Shown piece after piece: positions 18,384 through 26,237 of a stretch of 64,000 bases of DNA. The translations under genes were made by a program, and so were the position numbers. Position 1 is the stretch's first letter. Each line of letters opens with the position of its first letter. Under the pieces are notes generated by a model that saw only the letters and a list, made by a program, of their open reading frames with translations, was not told the origin of the DNA and did no database searches. This DNA is from Paenibacillus hemerocallicola (lineage in GTDB: Bacteria; Bacillota; Bacilli; Paenibacillales; NBRC-103111). Location: assembly GCF_006265175.1 (NCBI RefSeq), contig NZ_VDCQ01000038.1:1-64000 (forward strand), in the 5' to 3' direction.

Positions 18384-19781
18384 TTGACGAATTTCGCGGA
18401 AACGGTGAATGTTAGTCGCAAGACCGCCATTGCGGCCGAGGCGGACGTGCTGGTCGTCGGCGGCGGGCCGGCCGGCATCGGGGCGGCGATCGCGGCCGCG
18501 CGCAAAGGAGCGCGGACGGTGCTCGTCGAGCGTTACGGCTTCCTGGGCGGCAACGCGACGGCGAGCCTCGTCGGGCCGTTTATGACCTCGTTCAGCGACG
18601 ACGGACAGACGCAGCTGATCAAGGGCGTGTTCGACGAGTTGGTGCGCCGGATGGAGCGGCTGGACGGCGCGGTTCACCCGGAGAAGGTGCGAAATCTGAC
18701 CGCTTACGCCGGTTACCGCAAGCATGGTCACGATCACGTGACGCCGTTCGATCCCGAGGTCATGAAGCTGGTGGCGATGGAGATGATGGAAGAAGCGGGC
18801 GTGAGGTTGTTCCTGCACACGTTCCTGGTCGATGCGATTCGCGAGGGAGACCGGGTGGCGGGCGTGCTGATTGCCAGCAAATCCGGGCTTCAGGCAATCC
18901 GGGCAAACGTGGTGGTGGATTGCAGCGCGGACGGCGACGTCGCCTATCGTGCCGGCGTGCCGATGAAGACGGGGAGAGCGTCGGACGGCCTGACGCAGCC
19001 GATGACGCTGTTTTTCCGGATGGCGAATATCGACGACGACGCGGTGGACGCCTACCGTGCCGAGCACCCCGAGGAAGGGGAGCGGCTGTTCGCCGGCATT
19101 ATCGACCGCAAGCGGGAAAGCGGCGAGTGGACGGTGGCGCGCGACAAGGTGGCGATGTACAAAACGCCGCAAGACGGCGTGTGGCGGTTCAACATTACGC
19201 GCATCCAGCAGCTGGACGGTACCAGCGTCGAGGATTTGACCCGCGCCGAGCTGGACGGGCGGCGCCAAGTATTTCAGTTGGTGCGGTTTTTCCGAGACTG
19301 CTTGCCGGGCTTTGAGCGGGCGATTCTGATCGATACGGCGGCCCAGGTCGGCGTGCGGGAGACGCGGCGCATTACCGGCGAATATGAGCTGACGCTGGAC
19401 GATCTGATCGCGCCGACCGCGTTTCCGGACGTCATCGCGCTGTGCGGCTATCCGGTCGATATCCACAGCCCGACCGGAGCGGGCGGCGGCTGCACGGACG
19501 AGTTTCCGACCGCGAACGCCTACGAGATTCCATATCGCTCGCTCGTTCCGGTCGGGCTGGACAATCTGCTCGTCGCCGGCCGCTGTATATCGGCCACGCA
19601 CGAGGCGCTGAGCGCCGTGCGCGTCATGCCGCCGTGCTTCGCCATGGGGCAGGCCGCGGGCGTGGCGGCCGCTCTATGCGCCGAACGGGGGACGGCGCCG
19701 CGGAGAGTCGATGTGAACGAGCTGCAGAGCGAGCTGTTGAAGCAGAATGCATATTTGGGCGCACGATTCGCGGCCGTGTAA
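18384..19781 (+). CDS. FAD-dependent oxidoreductase (FAD_oxidored family)
   Basis: 465 residues from TTG 18384, which stands nine bases after AAGGAG; the ATG at 18375 directly abuts the ribosome site and is less likely. VLVVGGGPAGIGAAIAAARKG (about residues 22-43) is the FAD-binding Rossmann motif. TCISATHEALSAVR.. and MPPCFAMGQAAGVAAAL near the C-terminus close the FAD site as in this family (PF12831). Family members are often placed in polysaccharide and acid-sugar clusters, with substrates mostly unknown. Here it lies between an importer and LarA/PdxA2/DUF1537 genes, so it may oxidise or desaturate the imported sugar acid; that is inference. Confidence 0.85.
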   Translation: MTNFAETVNVSRKTAIAAEADVLVVGGGPAGIGAAIAAARKGARTVLVERYGFLGGNATASLVGPFMTSFSDDGQTQLIKGVFDELVRRMERLDGAVHPEKVRNLTAYAGYRKHGHDHVTPFDPEVMKLVAMEMMEEAGVRLFLHTFLVDAIREGDRVAGVLIASKSGLQAIRANVVVDCSADGDVAYRAGVPMKTGRASDGLTQPMTLFFRMANIDDDAVDAYRAEHPEEGERLFAGIIDRKRESGEWTVARDKVAMYKTPQDGVWRFNITRIQQLDGTSVEDLTRAELDGRRQVFQLVRFFRDCLPGFERAILIDTAAQVGVRETRRITGEYELTLDDLIAPTAFPDVIALCGYPVDIHSPTGAGGGCTDEFPTANAYEIPYRSLVPVGLDNLLVAGRCISATHEALSAVRVMPPCFAMGQAAGVAAALCAERGTAPRRVDVNELQSELLKQNAYLGARFAAV

Positions 19782-19893
19782 AGCGTAGGCGAAGAAGGAA
19801 GCGGGGCATTCGGAACTTGTCGCGAGCCGGCGCCCCGCGTTTCGAGGGTGGAAGCATTAGGAGGCCGGATGACGGCTGGAGGGAGACTGGCGA

Positions 19894-21171
19894 ATGGACA
19901 CGGGATTTCCCCGCATGGTGAAAATCAGGCAGCGTTTCAGCGGACCGAAGGTGGACGATTTGGAGGGAGCAATGGCAGAACAGCTTAGTCGGGTCGGTCT
20001 GGCTCGGCTCGTGAAGCCCGGCATGAGAGTGGCGATCACCGCCGGCAGCAGGGGCGTCGCGAACATCCCCGTCCTGATCCGCTCCGTCGTGCGCGAGCTG
20101 AAGAAGCTCGGGGCGGAGCCGTTTATCGTGCCGACAATGGGCAGCCACGGAGGAGCGACAGCGGAAGGACAAGTCGAGGTGCTGCATGGCCTCGGTGTGA
20201 CGGAGCGGGCTTGCGAAGCGCCGATCGTCTCCTCGATGGAGGTCGTGCAAATCGGCGAGACGCCGGACGGCATGCCCGTCTATATGGACAAGCATGCCCA
20301 TGAGGCGGACGGGGTCGTACTGATGGGACGGGTGAAGGTGCATACCGACTTCAAATCGCCGATCGGCATCGAAAGCGGCCTGATGAAGATGGCGGCGATC
20401 GGCATGGGCAAGCATAAGCAGGCGCTGCTCGTCCACAGCTACGGCGTGCAGGGCATTCGCGACAAGATGCCGGAGGTGGCAAAGGTCGTGCTGGATCGGG
20501 CGAATATATTCTGCGGCGTGGCAATCATCGAAAACGCCTTCGAGCAAACCGCGTTGCTCGAAGCGATCGCCAAGGAAGACATTATGCGCCGCGAGGCGGA
20601 ACTGCTCGATTTTTCCGCTTCGCTAATGCCGAAGCTGCCTGTCGACGAGATCGATGTATTGGTCGTCGACGAAATCGGCAAAAACTACAGCGGCACCGGC
20701 ATGGACACGAATATTATCGGCCGCATGCGCATTCTGGGCGTGGAGGAGCCGGCGAGCCCGCGGATCAAATACGTAATCGCCAGCGACCTGAGCGAGGCTT
20801 CGCACGGCAACGGGCTCGGGATCGGATTGGCCGACCTGACGACGCGACGGCTGTTCGACAAGCTCGATTTGCCGGTTATGAATGAAAATGTGATCACCAG
20901 CTCGTTCCTGCACCGGGCGATGATTCCGCTCATCGCCGGCAGCGACCGCGAGGCGCTGTCCGCCTCGCTGCGCTGCAATTGGGGCGTCCGTCCCGAAGCG
21001 GCGCGGATCGTGCGCATTCCGAACACGCTGCATCTCGAACACTTGTACGTGTCGGAAACGCTGCTGCCGGAAATCGGTTCGTTGCCTCACATCGAAGTAA
21101 TCGGGGAAGCGGCCGAATTTGAATTTGACGCGGACGGTTACTTGCACAAAAGCGATTTTTCGCACGCTTGA
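19894..21171 (+). CDS. LarA-family nickel-pincer-dependent isomerase (group 22-like)
   Basis: 425 residues from ATG 19894, after GGAGGGAGA. KPGMRVAITAGSRGVANIP, FIVPTMGSHGGATAEGQ and VKVHTDFKSPIGIESGLMK are characteristic of the lactate-racemase-domain proteins now called nickel pincer cofactor-dependent isomerases. LarA-type enzymes racemise or epimerise alpha-hydroxy acids by hydride transfer to a Ni-pincer nucleotide. With a DUF1537 kinase and PdxA2 next door, it probably epimerises a four-carbon or longer sugar acid into the form the kinase accepts (inference). The cofactor genes larB, larC and larE are not in the window and must be elsewhere if the enzyme works. The exact subgroup is from memory of the family and is not proven. 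Confidence 0.75.
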   Translation: MDTGFPRMVKIRQRFSGPKVDDLEGAMAEQLSRVGLARLVKPGMRVAITAGSRGVANIPVLIRSVVRELKKLGAEPFIVPTMGSHGGATAEGQVEVLHGLGVTERACEAPIVSSMEVVQIGETPDGMPVYMDKHAHEADGVVLMGRVKVHTDFKSPIGIESGLMKMAAIGMGKHKQALLVHSYGVQGIRDKMPEVAKVVLDRANIFCGVAIIENAFEQTALLEAIAKEDIMRREAELLDFSASLMPKLPVDEIDVLVVDEIGKNYSGTGMDTNIIGRMRILGVEEPASPRIKYVIASDLSEASHGNGLGIGLADLTTRRLFDKLDLPVMNENVITSSFLHRAMIPLIAGSDREALSASLRCNWGVRPEAARIVRIPNTLHLEHLYVSETLLPEIGSLPHIEVIGEAAEFEFDADGYLHKSDFSHA

Positions 21172-21227
21172 ACGCGGAGCGATAGGCGCAGCACGATTGG
21201 ACCAAGACAGATCGGGAGGTGTTACGT

Positions 21228-22235
21228 TTGCCGTTCGAAAAACCGGTAATCGGTATTACGATGGGCGATGGCGCCGGGGTTGGACCGGAAATTATTATGA
21301 AAGCTTTGCGGGACGAAGCGGTTTACGACGCATGCGTTCCGCTCGTGATCGGCGACGCCGCCCTGCTGGATCGGGCCGGACGTATTGTCGGGGCGGACCT
21401 GCGGGTACGCGCCGTGTCCGGGCCGACGGAAGCCGGGGGCGAATACGGCGTCGTCGATTGCCTCGATCTCGCCCTGCTTCCGGCCGACCTGCCGTTCGGG
21501 CAAATTTCGGCGAAAGCCGGCAACGCGGCGTACCGCTATTTGGAGAAGGCGATCCGGCTGGCCAACGGAGGCGAGCTTGACGCCATATGCACCGCTCCGT
21601 TAAACAAGGAAGCACTGCACAAGGGCGGCCACCTGTATCCGGGGCATACGGAAATATTGGCTTCTCTGACTGGCACCGAAGATTACGCAATGATGTTGAG
21701 CGCTCCCCGCTTGAAGGTCATCCATGTGACGACGCACATCGGGATTATCGACGCGATTCGCAGCATCCAGCCGGACCGGGTGTACGAGGTCATACGACTA
21801 GCCGACGAGACGCTGAAAAAAGCAGGTTATGCCAAGCCGCGCATCGCCGTATGCGGCATCAACCCGCATGCCGGCGAAAACGGCTTGTTCGGCTACGGCG
21901 AGGAAGAGGAAAAAGTCGTTCCCGCCGTCGAGCGGGCCCGGCGTGAAGGCATCGAGGCGGTCGGTCCGCTTCCGGCCGACACGCTGTTTTTCCGCGCGAC
22001 GCGCGGCGATTTCGATATCGTCGTGGCGATGTATCACGATCAGGGCCACGGACCGATCAAGGTGCTCGGGCTGGACGCCGGCGTGAACATCACCGTCGGC
22101 TTGCCGATCATCCGCACGAGCGTGGACCATGGCACGGCATTCGATATTGCCGGCAAAGGCGTGGCCGACGAAGCGAGCCTGAAGGAGGCGCTGCGCCAGG
22201 CGGTTGAGCTGGCGCCTAAGCGGGCGGGGCGATAA
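21228..22235 (+). CDS. pdxA2: PdxA2-type 4-phosphate dehydrogenase (D-threonate/D-erythronate 4-phosphate)
   Basis: 335 residues. TTG 21228 is favoured over GTG 21219, because GGGAGGTG at 21214-21221 is the ribosome site. GITMGDGAGVGPEIIMKAL, TAPLNKEALHKGG and MYHDQGHGPIKVLGLDAGVN are PdxA family motifs; His residues in VTTHIG, HDQGHGP and elsewhere bind the divalent metal. PdxA proper makes a vitamin B6 precursor. The copies beside a DUF1537 kinase are PdxA2, which oxidise and decarboxylate a four-carbon acid sugar 4-phosphate to dihydroxyacetone phosphate with NAD. The neighbouring kinase gene fits that role. A terminator overlaps its stop codon. Confidence 0.88.
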   Translation: MPFEKPVIGITMGDGAGVGPEIIMKALRDEAVYDACVPLVIGDAALLDRAGRIVGADLRVRAVSGPTEAGGEYGVVDCLDLALLPADLPFGQISAKAGNAAYRYLEKAIRLANGGELDAICTAPLNKEALHKGGHLYPGHTEILASLTGTEDYAMMLSAPRLKVIHVTTHIGIIDAIRSIQPDRVYEVIRLADETLKKAGYAKPRIAVCGINPHAGENGLFGYGEEEEKVVPAVERARREGIEAVGPLPADTLFFRATRGDFDIVVAMYHDQGHGPIKVLGLDAGVNITVGLPIIRTSVDHGTAFDIAGKGVADEASLKEALRQAVELAPKRAGR

Positions 22236-22258
22236 GCGGCACGGAGGCCGCCTTTTTG
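22233..22258 (+). terminator. Terminator after pdxA2
   Basis: GCGGC and GCCGC pair around ACGGAG and are followed by CTTTTT. It starts at the pdxA2 stop codon and would make the downstream kinase gene depend on partial readthrough or its own promoter. Confidence 0.6.
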
Positions 22259-22416
22259 GAATGGCGTGTCTATAAAAGAATGGAGTTCCGCTGTTTCTCG
22301 CATTCAGTCTTGGGGAGGCGGCTCGGACGGACTTAACGGAATAGGATTCCGTGAATCCATGGACGAAACGAAACCGGAATCGAAAAGCGGTTATACGAAA
22401 GCGGAGGCGATGCTTC

Positions 22417-23973
22417 ATGGAACGTTTGGCAATTATCGCCGATGACTTGACGGGTGCTGCCGACGCGGGCGTTCGTTTTGCCCGGCAAGGGCTAACGACG
22501 ATCGTGACCTGGGGGGCGGAAGCATTGGCGCCGTCCCTGTCGCACCCGCGTCCGCTCCCGGACGCGGACGTGATAGTGTTTAATACGGACAGCCGCGCCT
22601 TGACGGCGGAAGAGGCGTACGCCTGCGCGAAAGCGGCTGCCTTGCGGTTGAAGGCGTCCGGCTACCGGCAAGTGTACAAAAAGATCGATTCCACGCTGCG
22701 CGGCCAGTGGGGGGCGGAGGTCGACGCCGTGATGGACGTGTTCGACTGCGAACTGGCGGTAGTCGCCCCGGCCTTCCCACGTTTGGGGCGCACGACGGCG
22801 GCGGGCGTCCACTATTTGCACGGCGTACCGGTTGCCGAAACGGAAATCGCCCGCGACCCGAAATGTCCGGTCGGCGACTCCAACCTGGTTCGATTGCTGT
22901 CCGCTCAAACGCAGCGATCGGTCGGCCTTGTCCACCGTGACCCGGCAAGTGGGACAGAGTCGCCGGCCGGCGCGACGGCGATAAACGAGCAGGTGGAGCG
23001 ACTGACGTCGCGGGGCGTCCGGCTTCTCGTTTGCGACGCGCAAACGGAAGACGATCTGGCGCGCATCGCCGGCGCATTTGCCGGCCGCTCGTATGCCGCG
23101 CTTTGGGTCGGCTCGGCCGGCCTCGCGGAGTATTGGCCGGCGCCGACGGTTGCCGCCCCTGACGAGGGGGCGGCGGGCAGCTTCCCGTGCCAAGCCGAGC
23201 CGGACGGTTCGGCGGTTCCAGTCGATCGACGCGATGCGATCACTTTGACCGGAGCCCCAAGCGCGCAGAGCGCTTCGCACATCGCTCCGGGTGAACGTGC
23301 CGCCTCGCCCTCGTCGCCTTTCACCCCAGCCGCCGATCTTCGGCCCGTTCCGTCGATCGGCGACGCGGTCATGCTCGTTGCGGGCAGCATGTCCGGCGTC
23401 TCGTTCGGACAGATCGCCCGCATGAAGCTGGAGCCGAATGTAATCGGCGTCGATTTCGATCCGTCGGCGGTGGCTCGAGGTTCGGACACCGCCGCCATAG
23501 AAATCGATCGTTGCCGCGGGGAGATCGGGCGGGCCATTGCCCTCGGGCTTGATGTGGCGTTTCATGTCGCCGTCACTCCCGCCTCAGTCGCCGCTTCTCG
23601 GGCGGCCGCCGTGGCCCGAGACGTTTCGCCTATGGAGCTGGCAGCGGCCATTTCGAACGCCTTGGGCGAGGTCGCCGCCGCAATCGTCGGCGGGCATCGG
23701 ATCGCGGGGCTGATCCTGACCGGCGGCGACACCGCGATCGCCGTCTGCCGGGCGCTGTCGGCCGACGGACTGCGTCTCGTCGCCGAACTGGAGCCGGGAA
23801 TTCCACTTGGTGCCATTGCCGGAGGCGATGCCGACGGTTTGCCCGTAGTCACGAAGGCAGGGGCGTTCGGCAGCGCGGACACATTCGTACACGCGCTTGA
23901 TGCATTGAAGGGAAGGCGTGGTATTGAGTCTCCACGGCGGCCCAATATAATCGTTCGGCACGACGAAGACTGA
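22417..23973 (+). CDS. dtnK: Four-carbon acid sugar kinase family protein (DUF1537; D-threonate/D-erythronate kinase)
   Basis: 518 residues from ATG 22417 after GCGGAGG. The N-terminal substrate domain opens with IADDLTGAADAGVRFA and contains YKKIDSTLRGQWGAE. The C-terminal ATP domain has VAGSMSG and LILTGGDTAIAVCRALSADG. These are the two domains of the DUF1537 kinases, which phosphorylate the terminal hydroxyl of acid sugars. Beside PdxA2 the expected substrate is D-threonate or D-erythronate. Usual length is ~420-450; here a 65-75 residue proline-, alanine- and serine-rich stretch (about residues 245-315) separates the two domains. The last ~15 codons may be replaced sequence. A membrane-protein remnant begins at the stop codon. 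Confidence 0.85.
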   Translation: MERLAIIADDLTGAADAGVRFARQGLTTIVTWGAEALAPSLSHPRPLPDADVIVFNTDSRALTAEEAYACAKAAALRLKASGYRQVYKKIDSTLRGQWGAEVDAVMDVFDCELAVVAPAFPRLGRTTAAGVHYLHGVPVAETEIARDPKCPVGDSNLVRLLSAQTQRSVGLVHRDPASGTESPAGATAINEQVERLTSRGVRLLVCDAQTEDDLARIAGAFAGRSYAALWVGSAGLAEYWPAPTVAAPDEGAAGSFPCQAEPDGSAVPVDRRDAITLTGAPSAQSASHIAPGERAASPSSPFTPAADLRPVPSIGDAVMLVAGSMSGVSFGQIARMKLEPNVIGVDFDPSAVARGSDTAAIEIDRCRGEIGRAIALGLDVAFHVAVTPASVAASRAAAVARDVSPMELAAAISNALGEVAAAIVGGHRIAGLILTGGDTAIAVCRALSADGLRLVAELEPGIPLGAIAGGDADGLPVVTKAGAFGSADTFVHALDALKGRRGIESPRRPNIIVRHDED

Positions 23974-24060
23974 ATCGACCAAGGAGCTGGCCGCTAACCA
24001 GGGCTTGTACAACGGCTTTTTGGCGGGGTCTGGGCTCGTTCATCCGGACGAGAACGGTCA
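23972..24060 (+). pseudogene. Remnant of a DUF1304-type membrane protein
   Basis: Read from 23972 the sequence gives ESTKELAANQGLYNGFLAGSGLVH, close to the signature TK.LAANQGLYNGFLAAGL of the small DUF1304 integral membrane family (PF06993). The preceding helix and the rest of the ~120-residue protein are missing and there is no start codon. It overlaps the stop of the kinase gene, so the kinase 3' end may lie at a deletion junction. Confidence 0.55.
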
Positions 24061-24069
24061 GGACTATGG

Positions 24070-24207
24070 ATGGCACGGTACATTTCACTTGGTTGTGAGG
24101 CCGAGATCGAGAAGGAGCTCTTTTCGTTCTGGACCGTGCTCTCGCCGCGGTTCGGCCGCGACTACGCGATCCGGGTGCCGCGAAGGGAAGAAGCGCAGCC
24201 GTCTTAA
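24070..24207 (+). CDS. Short unknown ORF, possible gene fragment
   Basis: ATG 24070 gives 45 residues starting MARYISLGCEAEIEKELF and ending at TAA 24207. Codon use looks like that of real genes in this region (KELFSFWTVLSPRFGRDYAI), but I recognise no family and there is no clear ribosome site. It may be the tail of a larger lost gene. A strong terminator follows 22 bases later. Confidence 0.3.
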   Translation: MARYISLGCEAEIEKELFSFWTVLSPRFGRDYAIRVPRREEAQPS

Positions 24208-24228
24208 CCGGGGCTGCTCGACAAAACG

Positions 24229-24267
24229 TACCGCCGCGATCGTATGATTGCGGCGGTCTGTTTTTTG
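24229..24267 (+). terminator. Strong rho-independent terminator
   Basis: ACCGCCGCGATC and GATTGCGGCGGT pair around GTAT (one G-T pair), followed by CTGTTTTTTGTT. It ends the acid-sugar operon or the gene remnants behind it. Confidence 0.85.
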
Positions 24268-24947
24268 TTGCGGCGAAACGTCGCTATTCGAGAGGCTTCA
24301 TCGAGCGAGCCTTCTGCTCGTCAGGGGTGAAGAATAGCGTCTTTTGCTTATAAGGACAGAAGGTTGTAATAGGAACCCATGTAGCTGTCGTTATGACATT
24401 GATCATTGGACACTTTGACCGTCAATACAACGGATGAAATTCGATGAAGAAGTGCTAATTGAAACTGAGAGATTATGGAAGTCCTGCGTGATTTAATTCA
24501 GTGTAATGATATTTATCATCGCACTAACGGTACGATAGTTGAATCCTAGCAAGGCCGCCGATTACTTCGACGGCCCTTTGTCTGCTTCTGTCTCTGCAGG
24601 GTGATGTAACATCATAAAAATTTATATGTGCCAAAATACTTTACAGAATGTCCCCTCTTCCTTTCGAATTCAGGTTAGGCGTTGTTCTCAACGTATTTCC
24701 AAGGACGTTGGTCCGATAACCGGACTATTCTTTCTGCGTACGACATGGCGCACGGTTTTCCTTCATCCGGCTTTCCGATGTTCTTCTTTCTTCCGCGTTA
24801 CGGTAATTTCCTAGCTAGCGAGTTTCTTTAATCCCACAAGCTGTGCCGCGATGGCCGCTTGGCGAGACTTGCCGTGTTTTCTACGACGATTGCGCTTCTT
24901 ATTCCAGAACAGCGTGAGGCGCTTTCGGATGTACCAGTCGATTTTGT
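24268..24947. other. AT-rich gene-poor region
   Basis: No credible gene. CGCTATTC at about 24284 and GAATAGCG at about 24332 form a wide inverted repeat. TTGGACACTTTGA at about 24408 repeats the motif seen near 11033. A partial copy of the CCCGTTAG element family lies at 24522-24580. The abrupt fall in GC compared with the acid-sugar genes suggests inserted DNA. Confidence 0.5.
24522..24580 (-). repeat. Partial CCCGTTAG-type element with hairpin
   Basis: On the minus strand it reads hairpin GGCCGTCGAAGTAATCGGCGG-type stem (24553-24575), then AACTATCGTACCGTTAGTG (24522-24540). The second part matches the right core CTATCGTACCCGTTAG of the elements at 61.3-63.7 kb with one C missing. The other core is not recognisable. 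It shows that the element family is dispersed in this genome and not confined to the right-hand island. Confidence 0.6.
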
Positions 24948-25151
24948 TCAGGAATTTGTCGGGTAAGGAATCGATCCCGTATAGAGGAACAGCTTGTCGC
25001 CGGCGCGGTCATCGAGCACCCGCTTCTTCACCTCGATCGTCTCGCCGCGGAGAGTTGTTTGGTCTACAAGCAACATGCAGTATTGATCATTAGTTTCCAG
25101 AGTCTTTAATACTTTAACGCGATACTTCTCAAAATTGCGGATTTTGTACAT
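24948..25151 (-). CDS. Small unknown protein
   Basis: 67 residues, MYKIRNFEKYRVKVLKTLET... to the stop at 24948. It is hydrophilic and rich in charged residues, with no membrane segment. No ribosome site is visible before ATG 25151, and the reading may be part of a decayed gene whose 5' end was cut at the hairpin just upstream. I recognise no family. Its strand matches the small gene at 25265-25616. Confidence 0.35.
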   Translation of the reverse strand: MYKIRNFEKYRVKVLKTLETNDQYCMLLVDQTTLRGETIEVKKRVLDDRAGDKLFLYTGSIPYPTNS

Positions 25152-25163
25152 ATGTCTGAATTA

Positions 25164-25188
25164 CAAAAAAAAGCCCCATTAGGGCTTT
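25164..25188 (-). terminator. Terminator of the small minus-strand gene
   Basis: On the minus strand AAAAGCCC, loop TAAT, GGGGCTTTTTTTT. It lies 77 bases beyond the stop of the frameshifted gene at 25265-25616. Confidence 0.7.
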
Positions 25189-25264
25189 TGATTATTAGTA
25201 TTTTCTAAGTTGTATTATTATGTTTTCCATACTTACACTATAATATACTTCCGACTCAATCATC

Positions 25265-25616
25265 TTAGTCCTCATTATTAAGCAAGTCAGATATTCTCTT
25301 TTGTGTGTTTGTTACTGCTTTTTCAATTTGGGTATATGCCCGAATGACTTCTAATCGATAGAACATACCTGAGATATTATTCTCACGATCCTTACCTTTC
25401 ACGGCATATTCCAAAAAGTTATCTATTGCATTCTGATGAGTCTGCACGTCTTCAGCTAAGTCAATTTTATGATAAATATTTTGCAAAAGTTCCTTAGAGT
25501 ATTGAGTAATTTGATCTAGAACATTCTTCTTTTCTTTTAAAAATAAGCATTGTCAACAGAGAAAATACTAACAATGATGTTAATAAGGCAATAGTTAATA
25601 TTCTACTCTTGATCAT
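25265..25616 (-). pseudogene. Small membrane-anchored protein, frameshifted
   Basis: ATG 25616 follows CAGGAA and gives MIKSRILTIALLTSLLVFSLLTMLIF, a single N-terminal membrane helix. After codon ~27 the frame shifts in a run of four A (minus strand; + strand about 25546-25550). Without one of them the protein continues KEKKNVLDQITQYSKELLQN and ends DLLNNED at 25265, about 116 residues in all. The cytoplasmic or extracellular part is helical and coiled-coil-like. AT-rich codon use differs from the flanking genes and suggests transfer. No family recognised. Confidence 0.6.
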
Positions 25617-25761
25617 TAATTTTATTCCTGAATTGTATTCACTTGTGTTCACCAATATTATACAACAGATAGGAGTCGGAAAAATTCCCCTTTCCCCGGC
25701 GGCTCGAATCATGTAAAATGATGTAGGTAATCGACAACCGAATACGGCGGATGAAGGTTCA

Positions 25762-26034
25762 AGGAGAGATTGCCTCGCCCCGGATATTTCCGATCAGGAT
25801 ATCGGATATTGGGGAGGGACGGCGGCGCCGAAGGAGTAAGCCGCTGGATGGCGGTGAATCTCTCAGGCAAAAGGACTTGACCCGGACGCGACTCTGGAGA
25901 GCGTTCGACCCACCCGGCGCGCAAGCGGCGGAGCGAGGGGAGCGGACCACCCACGGGGTAACTTTGCGACGGCGGAAACAGCGGTATTCGGCGCTTGGGG
26001 AACTCTCAGGTACAAGGACAGGGCAAAAGGACGT
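25762..26034 (+). promoter_or_regulatory. Tandem glycine riboswitch
   Basis: Two glycine aptamers in series. The first (25762-25880) has GGAGAGATT.. closing with GAATCTCTCAGGCAAAAGGAC, and the core GCCGAAGGAGTAAGCC. The second (25890-26034) has ACTCTGGAGAG, then AACTCTCAGGTACAAGGACAG. The short linker between them is typical of the cooperative tandem form. The second aptamer 3' side overlaps the stem of the terminator downstream. Glycine binding would be expected to prevent termination and switch on the glycine cleavage genes that follow, so the cell degrades glycine only when it is abundant. Confidence 0.95.
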
Positions 26035-26083
26035 AAGCTTACCACATCGGTAAGCCTGCTTCGTTTTGCCGTGTCCTTTTTGC
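26014..26083 (+). terminator. Riboswitch expression-platform terminator
   Basis: AAGGACAGGGCAAAA (26014-26028) pairs with TTTTGCCGTGTCCTT (26064-26078) and a run of T follows; a nested hairpin GCTTACC/GGTAAGC sits inside. The left arm is shared with the 3' strand of aptamer 2, so ligand binding and termination exclude each other. Confidence 0.85.
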
Positions 26084-26144
26084 GCTTATGCGCATGCCCG
26101 GAGTGAAAGCTGCCGTTTTGAGGAAAACTAGTCCCAAATTCCCG

Positions 26145-26182
26145 GGTTGTTGAAAAGGCAATGTTGCAGATTTTCAAAAACC
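26145..26182. repeat. Small inverted repeat resembling the ends of the MITE-like elements
   Basis: GGTTGTTGAAAA (26145-26156) and TTTTCAAAAACC (26171-26182) pair at 11 of 12 positions. The same GGTTGTTGAAAA begins the element at 52047 and ends the one at 48431. It lies between the riboswitch terminator and gcvT. Confidence 0.5.
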
Positions 26183-26237
26183 TGAGCTTCCCCCGGCTTG
26201 CGGGGCGGCATCTTAACATTCCAATCGAGGTGAACGT

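Noticed and set aside
18222-19601. 459-residue minus-strand frame opposite the FAD oxidoreductase
   Set aside because: Antisense shadow; the plus strand carries clear FAD motifs and operon spacing.
25762-26083. Small overlapping ORFs in the gcvT leader
   Set aside because: The sequence is fully explained by the tandem glycine aptamers and terminator.
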